A DNA stretch of 64,000 nt, taken from Anarhynchus alexandrinus. Its lineage: Eukaryota > Chordata > Aves > Charadriiformes > Charadriidae. Shown one piece after another: positions 43,976 to 56,300 of the stretch. A program made the translations under genes and the position numbers. The stretch spans positions 1,427,904 to 1,491,903 of the forward strand of contig VUYV01000046.1 in NCBI GenBank assembly GCA_008711295.1, written 5' to 3'. Every line of letters begins with the position of its first letter. Within the stretch, counting starts at the first letter, position 1. Below the pieces are notes generated by a model. The model was given only the letters and a program-made list of their open reading frames with translations. It had not been told where the DNA came from and made no database searches.

Positions 43976-45919
43976 CCTTCTCCCCTTCTGCCTGTTCGTC
44001 ACCGTGCCTCATTGCGTCATGCTTAGTGTTAGCATCCACACGTGCTATGGACAGGTCAGGTCTTCCTGGGGTGCTCGGTGGGGAATGAGCCTCACTTCAG
44101 GGCTGTTATGCAAATTCATAACAACAATGATCCAGAAATAGTAATCCTTAATCATGGGTAATTTCTAAAATGAATCAAACACATCCTTTCCTTTCCAATG
44201 AATAATTCTCTTAGTGCTGAGCATTAGTAATGATAAGGACTTTCTAATGTCCTTACAATATGTTTTAAGAGGCATCGGTCTCTCCTTTTAATAAATCCCC
44301 TTTGGAAATGTTCTGTTTAATTTGAAAATGTTAGAATAAAAGAAGGGTCTGGTCGAAAGCAGTCACTACTGCTCAGCCTTAATCACATCAAGATGGTTTT
44401 CGTCTGCAGATTTAACGCGTGTGTGTGGACGTGTGGCTCAGACCCTTCCTTAGGCATGCACTGACTTGATAAGCCTTAATGGCCATGTCAGTGATCCACG
44501 GATGATAGGTCACTGGGAGATGGGGCATTTTGAAACCGCCCCTTTCAATCCCTGCTGCTGTGCCTTTGGGGGGTTTCTGAGGCAGCCACAGGAACCAGCC
44601 AAGCAGCAGTGATTTTTTACCCATCACGGAGAAATCCGAGAAACACCTTGGGCAGTGACTTTCATCATACCCCTGGCCTTTGAACAGCTCTGAAGAGCAA
44701 CTCTAAACTGCAGGAAGTTGAGCAAAATCAGAAAGCCAGGGGAGGTAGTATTGAACCGCATTGCCCTGCACTGGTATTTCTTTGCTAATTGGGGATAAAG
44801 CCACTACGGGCTTGCTGAATAAGCCTAGAAGTAAATGCATGAGCATAGTCTGTCCTGGAGGCACTGCGTGGAGTCAATGGAGGGATGCCAGGAGGCATCT
44901 GCCTGGAGGTGTCTGCCTTGAAGTGCTTGGACTCTAATAGGGGACGTAACTGAGCCGGACTGGAGAGACACAGGTGGTCACACATGTGCAACACGTGCAC
45001 GTGCCCTCACTGTCAAGAACGTAATGCTTTCAACTAATATTGATATTTCCTTACTGCCCTTCTACTCTTTCCTCCTGCCAGTCTAGATGAAAAAAGCACA
45101 GATTGTTTCCTTAGAGCTGTGACAAGGAAAGACCGAGGGACGAAAGTTTAGTGGATATCATCAGGGCTCGGAATGCAGAAGGGCTGTCATGGAAAGACAC
45201 AGATGCTTGTGGCTCTGCAGATGATATGGTAACTGCGTGTTCAAAATGCCTGCACCCATCAACGTGCCAGCTGCCCTGCTGCACAGGGAGACACGATTTC
45301 ATGTGGTTCCCCACTGACGTGCCCACAGGACAAGTTTGTGAGTGCTGAGGCTGTGAACACTCAGTCCCACCTTCAGGAAGACAGAGTTACGCTCGGGAGT
45401 TCTTGGCACTTTTATTCCTACTTCTCCCATAGGATGCCCTGACCACCTGACACAGTAGTTATTTTACCTACTTATTTTTGGTAAGTCAGAAGTAAGAAGG
45501 CATGGAATTAACAACAGAAAACCTTTATCCCTTTTAGGAATATGTTTCAGCAGGAACTGAGAGCTTGTCTGAATGTGCAGTGCGTGAATGCCCAAAGTCC
45601 ATTGCCAAAGATACAAAGCTTCCTGCTCCTGCAGTGTGCTTGCCCTAAATACCCAGCACGAGTAGCTGATCTTGGATTTTCCCTCTGTTTTCAGGGTTGT
45701 CCCACAGACAGCAGTGAGATCTCTACACGGGGATGTGGCATTAGATTTGAACTCTTGCTCTGTGTCCCTGTATAATTCAGTCTTGCATGAAGAGTCTGTA
45801 AATAGGGAGAATATGGCCTCGTGTTACAGACACAGAAATTTGAGTTTGAGCTTCCCTTTATGCCCCTACTGAAGATTAAGTATGTTTCAGGGTGGTGTGA
45901 AGAAAAAGACCCTCAGCTG
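43976..45919. other. Unique non-coding DNA, with AT-rich block at 44.1 kb
   Basis: No gene is recognised. The section 44105-44310 is AT-rich with many TAAT/ATTA motifs and looks like the kind of sequence found in conserved non-coding elements. This is composition-based inference. A weak MIR-like segment near 45795-45835 was not accepted. Confidence 0.4.
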
Positions 45920-46144
45920 AAGAGCTGATAATCCAGATGGACAGCATTCAAAGGAAAGGGGAGCGAGGGAAGTGAACATCCAGACCAAGAGCTGAGTAGA
46001 GAAACTAACGGCCCTTTCTAGCCTGTCCAATGTTGGCTGGATGTTGGTCTCAATGCTTGGGTCACTGGAACTGGTAGCCTTTGATAAATAAGCTATAGGA
46101 AAGTGGTAACTCGCTTAAAAAATCATATCACTGTGTTTAAAGTT
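45920..46144 (+). repeat. 225-bp direct repeat, copy 1, left of gap
   Basis: This block is repeated 277 bp downstream (46197-46421) with four mismatches that I can see (two near 45928, one in CAATGCTTGGG, one in AATCATATC), about 98% identity. It ends exactly at the N at 46145. That pattern is typical of overlapping contig ends or two haplotypes placed side by side instead of merged, though a true tandem duplication is possible. Confidence 0.97.
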
Positions 46145-46145
46145 N
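46145..46145. other. Assembly gap marker (single N)
   Basis: The only ambiguous base in the window lies precisely at the junction between copy 1 of the direct repeat and a CR1 fragment. It therefore probably represents a gap of unknown length and not a single uncalled base. Confidence 0.8.
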
Positions 46146-46195
46146 CACACTTCTTTTGATGCAGCCCAGGATGCGGTTGGCCTTCTGGGCTGCCT
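46146..46195 (-). mobile_element. CR1 LINE fragment abutting the gap, minus orientation
   Basis: CTTCTTTTGATGCAGCCCAG and GATGCGGTTGGCCTTCTGGG are the reverse complement of the CR1 ORF2 section coding for KANRILGCIK. About 50 bp are visible. The fragment starts at the N and stops where the second copy of the 225-bp repeat begins. The rest of the CR1 copy is presumably missing in the gap. Confidence 0.85.
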
Positions 46196-46196
46196 A

Positions 46197-46421
46197 AAGA
46201 GCTGGTGATCCAGATGGACAGCATTCAAAGGAAAGGGGAGCGAGGGAAGTGAACATCCAGACCAAGAGCTGAGTAGAGAAACTAACGGCCCTTTCTAGCC
46301 TGTCCAATGTTGGCTGGATGTTGGTCTCAATGCCTGGGTCACTGGAACTGGTAGCCTTTGATAAATAAGCTATAGGAAAGTGGTAACTCGCTTAAAAAAT
46401 CGTATCACTGTGTTTAAAGTT
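46197..46421 (+). repeat. 225-bp direct repeat, copy 2, right of gap
   Basis: This is the second copy of the block at 45920-46144. It is bounded on the left by the CR1 fragment and continues on the right into unique sequence beginning GAGGAAAAGG. Being joined to unique sequence on the right, it is the better candidate for the authentic position of that flank. Confidence 0.97.
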
Positions 46422-49400
46422 GAGGAAAAGGTAAGTGGCTTATGGTGAAGTCCCTTGGTGTGACTGACTTGTTTTTTTTTAATATATTTGTTTACTTATC
46501 TTTCTAAAAGCGAGAGTGCTGGACAGATGAACTGTGGTGTATATGGCAGAAGGAAAAGGGATGGACAAAGGCAGGCAGGAATTGGTTGGGGGCATGGGAA
46601 TCATTTAAACTGGATTTGCCTCTGGAGATGTTGTCATATGAACTGCCCCCTTCAGCATATCTGTATGAGGATGGTCATCCTCCTTCTCCATACCCTTTGG
46701 GATAACCCAGCTGATTTTGTGGTAGTTTGCTGGAGTTAGACAGCAGCTGCTTCTTGGCTTTTCATTTGCCTCTCTGTGCTGCACAGACCATGTGGATCAT
46801 GGGACAGGCCATTCCTGAGCAGTGCTCTCATCTTCTCTCAGTCCTCTTGCAGCTCTGTTCCCCTTGCCTGGGATTGCAGTCCCTGGGATTCAGGTGGGGT
46901 CTCCGCTTGGGTCTGCTCCCTTCCTGCTCTCACCCTGCCCATGATGACCTCTAACTATGCAAAGTTAGTGGGATAATTTGACTGAAAATTTTCCTCTAGG
47001 TGGTTTGGATGTCATGTAAGACCCAAAGTGGCCCTATAGGGTGCACGAGACAATTACACTCTTCGTGGGGCTCGTGGGTAAAGTAATGCATGGGGGCTTA
47101 GAACTGCAGAAGGAAAGCATCTACTGACAAATTATTCCTATCCCGTTCTGTACATGCTTTCTTACAGAGAAACTGTTCTGCAAACATTATAGAGAGCTGT
47201 AATGTATTAAAATTAGGTTTAGATTAGCATCCTCCCACCTGGAAATCCAGGTGCTTTACTTATCATGAGTTGAGCTCTCCAGAGCTTGGAGACAACCATA
47301 AAGCTTCTGTGAACATCCTTAAATAGCTGTTCAACACATATAAATGCTGCTCCTTTGAAATCAACTGCCTAATTTCCAGAGCAAGTGATATGTATTGCTG
47401 TGCGTAGCTCTCTCCTTCCCTGGGTATGAATTGCCCTGTTCTTCTGCTGAAGAGCATGGACCAGGGCCCAGAGTGGCAGTTTTTGTATTACGTACTTCTG
47501 TCTGGTTGAATTTTCCTTCTGCATTTAGCAGAAGGTGGAAGTGGGCAAGGGAGAAGAAATGCCCTGTTGGAGAAAAAAAAAAGAAGGAAACAGTGTATGG
47601 AAGATTTAAAAAATAATCATCAGTGGTAGTCATTTGGAGGTGTCCAGATAAGATGGTGGAGGGCTAACATTATGATGTATCTATATCCTTGTAATCATCG
47701 ATGTTACCCTAACGATTCTCCAGGTCATCACAGCTCTTCATTTCCCTAGGTGTGGAGCGTATCAGTTATTTTTAAGGGCAGCCTGAAACCTAAGCTGTGT
47801 AGCTGGCGTGGGGTGGCATAACTACATGACCTCAGAAGAGCTCCGTGGATTTATTCCAGCTGAAGTTCTGGTTTCTTGTCCGATTGCCATAAAACGCCCC
47901 ACGCATCGGTTCGAGGTGGCGAGTAGAGAGCGCTGCATCCGAGGGAAATTTTTAGGGGAAGCAGAAATAACACAAAACTCGCTCGCCGCGGCTGGCGTCC
48001 TGCCAGGATGCTGGGATTAAGCTGGTGAATGCTTATGAACAGCCCGGCTGGCCCTGGTTGTAGCTTTCCCCTTAATCCACACGGCGCGGTTCCCCCCGAG
48101 CAGCCTCCTGAGCCTTGGGGTCAGTACCGCTTCTGAGGAAGAAAAGCTGCTGATGAAGGGGCTGGTTGCCTGGTGTTCCCTTCTTTGGGCTTACATGTTG
48201 GGAGGCTAATTGCAGAAAGTTCCCGGCTTGGGGGAAAAAAAAAAGTGGAAAAGACAAATGGGGGAAGGATGATTGGATTTTGCTCTCAGCCTAAGGAGGT
48301 GAATAGTTGGAGTGTAGAGTTTATTGTGAAATAGAGGCCTAACCCAGTGGCCTTTGAAATCAATAGAAAGCCTCCAGCTGGCTTCAGTGTCTCTTTGTTC
48401 TAAGCGAGGGGAAGATCGTGGAAGTAGGAAAGCAAAATGATAACAGGCTTCAGACCTGCAGAATGCACACTTGTCCTGGGCTCTACAGAGATGCAATTAC
48501 CTGTCCAGGCTCATGCAGAGACAAAATAGTCATGTTTGCCTTAAGGGAAATGGTTTAAAAAGCGAAACAAAACAAAACAAATAATGCATTCAGGGAAATT
48601 GGATGGAGGTGTCAGCAAAGGATGAGGATTAAAGGCTTGGTGCTGCCTGTTGCACTCCTGCCCAAACCTGGGTTTAGAGGCAGTGTAATATAGTGCAAGG
48701 AGCAAAGGAGCCAGTTCCACTTCTACAAGGAGATGGTGGGTATCATTAGCCAAAAGATAAAGGAGGCTAAATAAAAAGCAACCAATAGTTTCCTGTTGTA
48801 GAGTCAAAGAACTGAAAAGATCTGTTAGAGAGTATAAAGGAGGGAGCAAACCCAAGTTGACAATAAATTGAGGACAGACAGGTTGTCCTGGGAGTCTTCA
48901 GTCTACCTGGTTGTCTGTGCGCATATCAGCCATCTTCTACATGGGGCATCCTATAACTACAGCAGAAAACCAGAATAGTCCATGACATACACTGAGGGTG
49001 TTGCTTTGCATATGTACACCTCAACAATGCCCGGTTGCTATGGCAATATAGAAAGTGTTCATATGGATTCCTTGACAATTTGTAAACCAGTGGGGTGAGA
49101 AAGTGGTCTGAGAGGGGGGTCTTTGACAGATGGATAGCCTCTAGAGAACACCCCTACAGGGACTAATGGATCTTCACTAGAGATCTTTGATTCATCTGTT
49201 GAATTTATGTTCTTTAAGGGAAATAAAATGAACTCTGAACACCTGACCTCTGCAGCTAGGGTCTTTGGCGGCACATGGCTAGGCACTAACTCAGAAACTT
49301 ATGGGCACCTGGGTAAATACCCTGAATTTTAAGTTTAGTGAGGCCCATCAGGCATTTAAACATGTATCTGCTTTTAAACAGCTAAATCCATTATGTAGGT

Positions 49401-49442
49401 GATATTAATATCCTTGAACAGCCAATGAACTGGGGTGAGACT
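46422..49442. other. Unique non-coding DNA
   Basis: No gene or transposon is recognised. A moderate rise in CpG occurs at 47895-48100, without island-level density. Confidence 0.5.
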
Positions 49443-49920
49443 CACGGAATCACAGAGTCATGGAGGTTTGAAGGGACCTCTGGAGATCATCCTGTGCCCA
49501 GCTCAAGCAGCGTCAGCTAGAGTGGGGTTGCTGAAGGCTGCATCCAACTGGGGGTTGAATATCTCCAAGGAAGGAGACTCCACAACCTCTTTCAGCAACC
49601 TGTTCTGGTGTTTGTCCACTCTCACAGTAAATAAGTTCCTTATGTTTAAGTGGCATTTCCTCTATGACAATGTGTGCCCATTGTCCTGTCAGGGGCACCA
49701 CTGAGAAGAGTCTGGCTCCATCTTCTTTACATTCTCCTGTCAGATATTTATACACATCAATAAGATCCCCCTGAGCCTTCCCTTCTCCAGGCTGAAAAGT
49801 CCCAGCTTTCTCAGCCTCTCCTTATGTGACAGATCCCTTAATCATCTTCATGGCCCTTTGCTGGACTCGCTCCACTTTGTCCATGTCTCTCTTGTACTGG
49901 GGAGCCCAGCACTGGATGCC
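49443..49920 (-). mobile_element. CR1 LINE, 3' 480 bp, minus orientation
   Basis: CACGGAATCACAGAGTCATG marks the CR1 3' end. It is followed by GAATATCTCCAAGGAAGGAG, CACTGAGAAGAGTCTGGCTC, ATACACATCAATAAGATCCC and GTACTGGGGAGCCCAGCACT in reverse-complement order. The minus strand encodes MYKYLTGECKEDGARLFSVV (49700-49755) before frameshifts. It stops near 49920 by 5' truncation. Confidence 0.93.
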
Positions 49921-52900
49921 TTGGCTACAAGCACTCTCCTTTGGAGAGCTTCCACGTTGTCCATCAGAAAATGATCAAGGGAGGCAGGATCTGGACCCGT
50001 GTGTCCCAACTCCCCGCTCTGACAGCAAGTCCATGTTTTCTAGCCGGGCTAAGAGATGGTTGTCTTCTCTGGCTTCTCTTCCTTGCTGTAATGAAAACCT
50101 GGTTGGGCTGATTATCAGAAGTGGAGAAGTTGATGAGTCACTGTCTTGTTAAGCAGCGCAATTTTGTGTGGAGCGCTGCACCGATCTGCCTACCTATCTC
50201 AGGCGAAGATTTATTTATGGCGCGCTCTGAAATGATACTGTAATATCCTTTTCTAGCCCACATTCCCTCTGGTGCCTGCTCACTACGAGATTTCTTTCTT
50301 TTTTTTTTTTCTTTTCCAATGTGTTCCATAAGATTATAGCATATTGAGGTTGAAGGGAGCAGGATATTGTTAGGATTTTTATCATCAAATTACTACTTTA
50401 AGCAAACTGGAAGCCTCTGATCAATCATGTAGAGCACAGTGTACTGGGCCTGGCCTTGACGTCCTCTCTCCTCTCAAAGCCCCGGCAAGATTCAGCGATG
50501 ATCCAGAGGTTACCTGAGGTAAAGGTGGAAAACATATCGGTGTGAACAGCTGCTCCTGGTGCTGGCTCCTTCACTCTTAGGGAGAGTTCAGAGGCAAGAG
50601 ATTTGTCTCGGTGAAACATTTCTCCTGCTTGGTAAGTCGTGCTTCACTAATGTACTCATCTACCAGGAGGCTATTTTCAGTTTATGCCCATTCCAACATG
50701 GAACGTATATCTCCTCACTCCTCCCCAGCCTCATTGCTCTGCCCTGGGAGGGCTTGAGGGGCTGGTGGAGGCATCTGATGCCTGCAGGGAGACGTGGGTG
50801 CTTAGCCATCTTCTTCAACGCTGTGTGAGAAAAGAGATCTGCTGAAGGTGTCTGGGGCAGGCAGAGCTGGCCGGCCACTAGTTTCTCCTGTTGCAAGCAT
50901 AAAGGTGGTCAAGTCACATTTAACTTTGATATAAAATTAGAGGCAATTTCAGTGTGTTTCCTGGCAAGGGACCTGCATTGCCCTCGGCACCGCTAAGTTT
51001 AGATTGCTAAGTGCCAGTGATAAAGTGGTACCTTCCCTGCTTCAGAAGAAATCTGATGTCTCTCTTTCTACAGGGGGCTGGTGGATGTGTAGTGGTGATG
51101 TCACCTCTCGAAATACTAAATTTGCCTTATTTTGTCTTGTGCCATCCTTCAGTCAGTATATAGAAGCTGTTCAGTCTAATACCCAAAAAAGTTAACCCAG
51201 AGGGGCAGCAGTGAAATGGTTAACAAAAAGGGCAGGGAAGCGCAGCGAGATGGAGATGAAACGGAGATGAAACGGGATTATCCAGGACAAGTTGTTTGCT
51301 GCAGGGGGATGAGTCACTGGTGATGGTGGCTAATGTAGACTGCGAGAGATGTGCGTCTTTTCTTCTGAGTGAGATTTTTCAATGGAAAACATGGTTTAAA
51401 CGTGGACTAATGTCAAACAATGTAAAGGGGACAGTAAAGTTGCATATGTTAAACTCAACAACTCTGCAGCCGGCCACCCGGTGAAAGGATTGATGGGTTA
51501 TTTATTGCAGATTATATGACAGGGGAAGAAATCTGGCTCATCAGGGGATAGGGAAATTAAATGTTATTCTCCTGTCACGGTAGGTGCTGAAATCAGTCTG
51601 TTACCTCCTGTTACCTCTTTTGATGAGCATGCAAAGCAGCCTGTTGCTCGGTGGATGAGGCCAGCTTTTTAGAGGTGTAGCTGACTAATTTTGAGGGCAG
51701 CACTAACATTTCTGGTTATGAATTTCAAACCATAAAATGTTTTCTGCATAGATCAAGAAAGATGACATCCCTGCCAGGTAAAATAGTGATCACCCATTAT
51801 GGAAGTGTTTTTACATAAAGAGAGCTTCTTTGAACCATCAAATAATGGTGCTGCTAGAAGCATGATACTGAAACAGACCTGCCTTTTTTTTTTCCTGTTT
51901 TGTGCAAAATTTTGACTTCCATAGGTTTCAGGAGAGATCACCCAGTTTACACCCCTATAGGGCTTGACCCTGTTTCTGTGTCATGTAATTCTGTGCCATT
52001 ATGTGAACACTGTGTCTCTACTTCCCTGTGGACATGTAACAACATTTATCAAAGTCCAAAACCATATGTTGGGAATGTGTTAGCCAGGGCAAATTTAGTC
52101 CTGTGCCTAGCATCCAGTCAGCGATACTGCTTCCCAAACCCTTCTAGATCTTTAAGCCTGGTTGTGGTAAAGGTTCTGCACACACAGTCGGTGCCCTTGG
52201 TGAGTGATTTAGTTGGCCCAACTTTTCCTAAAATTTCCTAAAGCAGGAAAAGATATTTCCTGCTTTGGAAACAGTATGTCACTTCTTTGCTCCTCTGCCA
52301 ACATCTGTTGGTGTGTGCCAGTCACAACTTCTGTGTCTTAATCCAAAGTATACCATGTTCTAACACCTACCAAACCCCAGGCCTAAAGGGACTTGGGTCA
52401 TGCCCATGGCCATTGAGGGTCATTGCTATACAAATGATTAACTGTGATAGCATATATGCTGTGGCCCTCCGTGGCTGTTAATACCAACATCTGGCAGAGT
52501 GTTGAGAGCTGAGGGTTGCCTTATGGCCATCCTTGACGCGTTACGTGGCGCAGATAAGTGCTAACAAATACCTCAGCTGGTAAAGCTGGAGAGATGGGAC
52601 CGATGCTTTTCCAGTGGAGGGGCAGACTACAAATCCAATTCTACTCAATGGTAATATACAGCTCAGTTTTTGGGGGACTCTATGTGCAGACTGATTACTT
52701 TTTACTGGAGAGACGTTTCTTCTACTATAAAGAACCTGGTGCCTTAGTACCTGACAATGGGGTTCATTGCATTCAGCTTATAAAAATACTATTTATATAT
52801 CAGCAAAGATTAAGGACCTGAGTCTGTTCCTACTGAGACGGCTGTGAGGTTACCAAGCACTCAGCATTACGAAGCAATTTGGTAAATCTGAATGAGATCA

Positions 52901-53330
52901 GCAGTCATTGTTGAGAGCAGCCTAAAAAACACCACAGACGAGGCAATCTAAACACAAGCTGAATAGATGGGACATGCTGCTTAATGCAAGAGACAGTCAT
53001 ATGGAGTCAGGACATGGGCAAAAAGCAAGGCCAACCAGCTTAGGAGACAATTAGGCTGTGGCTGAGCGGAAGGATAGTTGTGTGATTTAAATGCCGACAG
53101 AGCTGTTGGATCAGGGTTCTGCTCCTAACTCTGCCGCAGGCTCCTTTGGTTGCTATCGATGCTCTCCCCTGCACAGCCTCGTGTCGTGCTTCAGAGCTGC
53201 AGAAGCGCAGGGGTTGCCACATGGGGAGCAAAATGTTTTGCTGAAGACTTTGAGCTCGTTGCAAAAGCAGTCAGGTCTTGGTTGAGAGAAGGATGCTGGT
53301 GGCAAGGCTGGCTCCTACAGTATCTATGGC
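49921..53330. other. Unique non-coding DNA
   Basis: No gene is recognised. A T-run occurs at 50302-50312. A short string at about 50333-50365 faintly resembles a CR1 3' end but was not accepted. Confidence 0.5.
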
Positions 53331-53381
53331 TATATATGCATATATATGTGTGCGTATATATATTTATATAGCTACGTGTGT
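53331..53381. repeat. Alternating purine-pyrimidine AT/GT tract
   Basis: TATATATGCATATATATGTG followed by TGCGTATATATATTTATATA and a short GTGTGTATGTG segment form an imperfect alternating tract of about 50 bp. Confidence 0.8.
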
Positions 53382-56300
53382 ATGTGTAGCTGTAAGACTG
53401 TCATTCTTGCCTCTGCCTATCACAGAGCTGGAGGTGCCTTTTTGGGGGTGGTAGCTGTACCTTCGCCTTCTCCACCCTGATTTCTTCTGATGTCTCCGGC
53501 TGGCCACAGAGAAGATGAGAGGAGCTGCACCGAGGGCTCCGGCAGGCTAAAGCAAAAGCTGAGACTCTGTCTGCTTTATAGCAAAAAGTATTGTAAAACA
53601 AGGAGTTGGTGGCCCGTTGGGTAGAGCAATCTTCTCACTGTTATCATGGAGCAGAACAGTGGCCCTTTTGAAATACCCCTGGTACGTGGCAGACCCGTAT
53701 TGGGAAAACAGATCAATCGCCTGCTCAAAAGGCAGTATTTGCCAGCAGGTTTTATGCCAAAGTGTCTGAGTCAGTGTTCTGTGCGTGGGGAGCTTCTGGG
53801 TTTCCTGATGCAGCTTTGGTGGCTGGTAAAGCTCAGTGGTGCAGAAGCCAGCACTGGTCTTTGGAGGTGGCCAGTCTTCCTGCCACCGCTCACCAGAGCC
53901 GTGGAGGGGCTGAAATCTTTCACCTGACGACCACAGGAAGCTCAAAACCACTTGTGCTTGTTTTGTGCACATGGAAAGCTATCTAGGAGCGCAGAGTTTT
54001 TTGTGGAAAGGGGAAGGGAAAGGGAGGGACAGATGGGAAAGAAAGTGGCAGGTGGGAGAAGAGAAATCGGGCAAGTGCAGGACAGACTTGGAGCCAGTGG
54101 TGGCCAAACCTGCTAGCCAGAACATGCCAGGAGGAAGCAGAGATCATGATCAGCCATGAAAACATCCCTGGTATCCCTTTTCAGTCATTTCTCCCCGGAA
54201 AGGCAAAGCAAGTAGGAGGCGAACTGACTCCATGTCATCCCAGGAGCCTCCAGCACAGTGTCATCAGCCATAGCATGCCATAGGCTGACCTTGTCTACCC
54301 TGAGTCAGACTTTGTCCTCTCTTGGTTTGGAGCCCTTTCTCAGATGGGCTAGAGAAGATCAGACTGCCAGGAGCCAGAGTGTGAAGGGCTCGACAGGCCG
54401 TGACGGCCATGCCCCACATGGCCAGCAGCAAAAATGAATGTGACATGGCTCTCCAGCTGAAACACGAGAAAATGTGAGGAGTGCTGTCCCTAATTTGTCA
54501 GTCAGGCAGAGCTCTAGCGACGTGAGGAATGGGAGGTGACACCCCATGGCACAGCCACCGTTCGGGAGGAGGACGGCATATGCATGGGCTCAGCCCTGCT
54601 CCGCATCAGTGGGGCAGTTATTTCCTACCGGTCCCCCCTCCTACAGACAGCAGAAAAGATCTACCAAATAAGCTGAATTAGCTGTTTGACTGCAAAAGCC
54701 AGTGAGACAGTAATTTTGGCAAAGAACAAGTTTTCTGGAAATCAATTACCTAAAATTCAACCTCCGGCTGGGTAAGGTCCTGCAGATTCCAGTATAGCGT
54801 TTGCATTGCCTGATGGATTTCTTGTGTTGGGGATTGCTCTCTCCTCATTTTAGTTACAGATACTTTCAACAAATGCAGCAAGGAACACCCTTTAAAACCA
54901 AGTCAGGCAGCTCTTCCCCATGCACCTTTCAAACATGGGCAATGAGGCCGTTGATCTTGCCACCTTGTTACATCCAGAGATCATAAAATGAGACTTGTGC
55001 TTAAGTGGATTATATAGTTTTGCTCAGTGGCTTCATGTGGAGAATGGAGACCGTGAGCCAAGATTTCTGGTTCCCTGCATTGCCTGTTGGCAGTGGCTGG
55101 GCTCTTCCACAGCATGGGACATGGCCACCTGTTTCATTATTTGGTAGAAAGGTGTGGCTTCCTTCGAATTCACCTTCCTAGGGACCTGTCCTGGATCCCT
55201 CCCACAGACCTGGATTTCTTCCCTGTTTATTCCTTTCCGGTTTTCTTTGTATGCCTCAGTCTAACTCTGCAAAGTGCAACTGGAAAGATGCTACGTAGGT
55301 GAGCTGAGAGATTGCAGCTTGTGTGTGAATCCTCCTGGACTCTTGGCATGACCTCCAGATATGCTGTAGGTGCTCAGAGATGAGCAGATGGCTTCATGCC
55401 ACGATATAAAATGTGCAACACTTCCTAAAAGCAGAAGCATGGTGGGGAGAAGTAATCACCAGTACAGCCACTGGGAAGAAAAAGGAAGAGACTGAAGGTG
55501 GTGTAGCCTATTAAAGAAGGGGAGTCCCCCACTCATAGATTCAGTAAGGGCAAATATTCAGACTTTGTTGTGCTATTACCAAAACAAAGTGGATTACCAG
55601 GAAATGAACAAAAAGCAGTGGGAAGGCAATGCAAAATACTAGTGGAGGGTTAAATCTGGAGAGCTTGTCCGAGGGATGAGTAAAAGGGCTTGTGCTACCT
55701 AGCTACAAAAATTTAATGGATGTAAAAACTGAAGAAAGAGGGGATTGATTTGGCTTAGTCAAAGGGCATAGCACTTAGCAGTAATGGGGGGAAATTATGG
55801 AAGGTTAAAATCCAGGTTGAGCACAGTACAAATTTGCAGTCAGATGTGTTAGTTTAGAGAACAACCTCCCATGGAGATGTGTGGCGCTTAGTTGGCATTT
55901 TGTAACTCGGTAAGTGCACAGAATGGTTAAGGGCGAATGGGCACGTGGAGAAGGGAAGGGTGTGTGAGCAGGTCTGTTGAGATATAAATGCTTTTGAAGC
56001 TGGGTTGTGAGGAGCCATGGGTACCTGTAAATAATGTGAACAGAAGAGCTGGGAGGATCCAGTGGGATGGCTTCCCAAGAGCTTTCCTAAGGAAGACTCA
56101 TGGGAAAAATCACAAATCAGCAGGGTTTGTTGGAACATTTTTATGTCCAGTGCTTGCTGTTCAGAGATCCCACAACCGTTTTCACTTATTGATGGACAGG
56201 CACCACTATTCCCAGTTTGCGAAGGTGGTAAAGAGAAGACTTGGAAGGCCAAGACTCTCTGTAGAGAGATGTTTGAGGTCCTTTCAGCAATCACAGTAGC

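Noticed and set aside
45755..45870. MIR-like TCTGTAAATAGGGAGAATAT segment
   Set aside because: A single short block without collinear neighbours is not enough.
47905..47930. GGTTCGAGG string suggesting a tRNA B box
   Set aside because: No A box, acceptor stem or anticodon arm could be arranged around it.
50333..50365. Possible CR1 3' end (TATAGCATATTGAGGTTGAA)
   Set aside because: Only about 30 bases fit and no CR1 body follows, so chance similarity is likely.
53600..53650. GTTGGTGGCC...GGGTAGAGC string suggesting a tRNA-derived SINE head
   Set aside because: No matching B box or SINE body was found at the right spacing.
55245..55300. MIR-like ATGCCTCAGTCTAACTCTGC segment
   Set aside because: The match is short and lacks the following AAATGGG block.
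55480..55850. Purine-rich section that vaguely resembles LINE untranslated sequence
   Set aside because: I could not place it on any LINE consensus with confidence.
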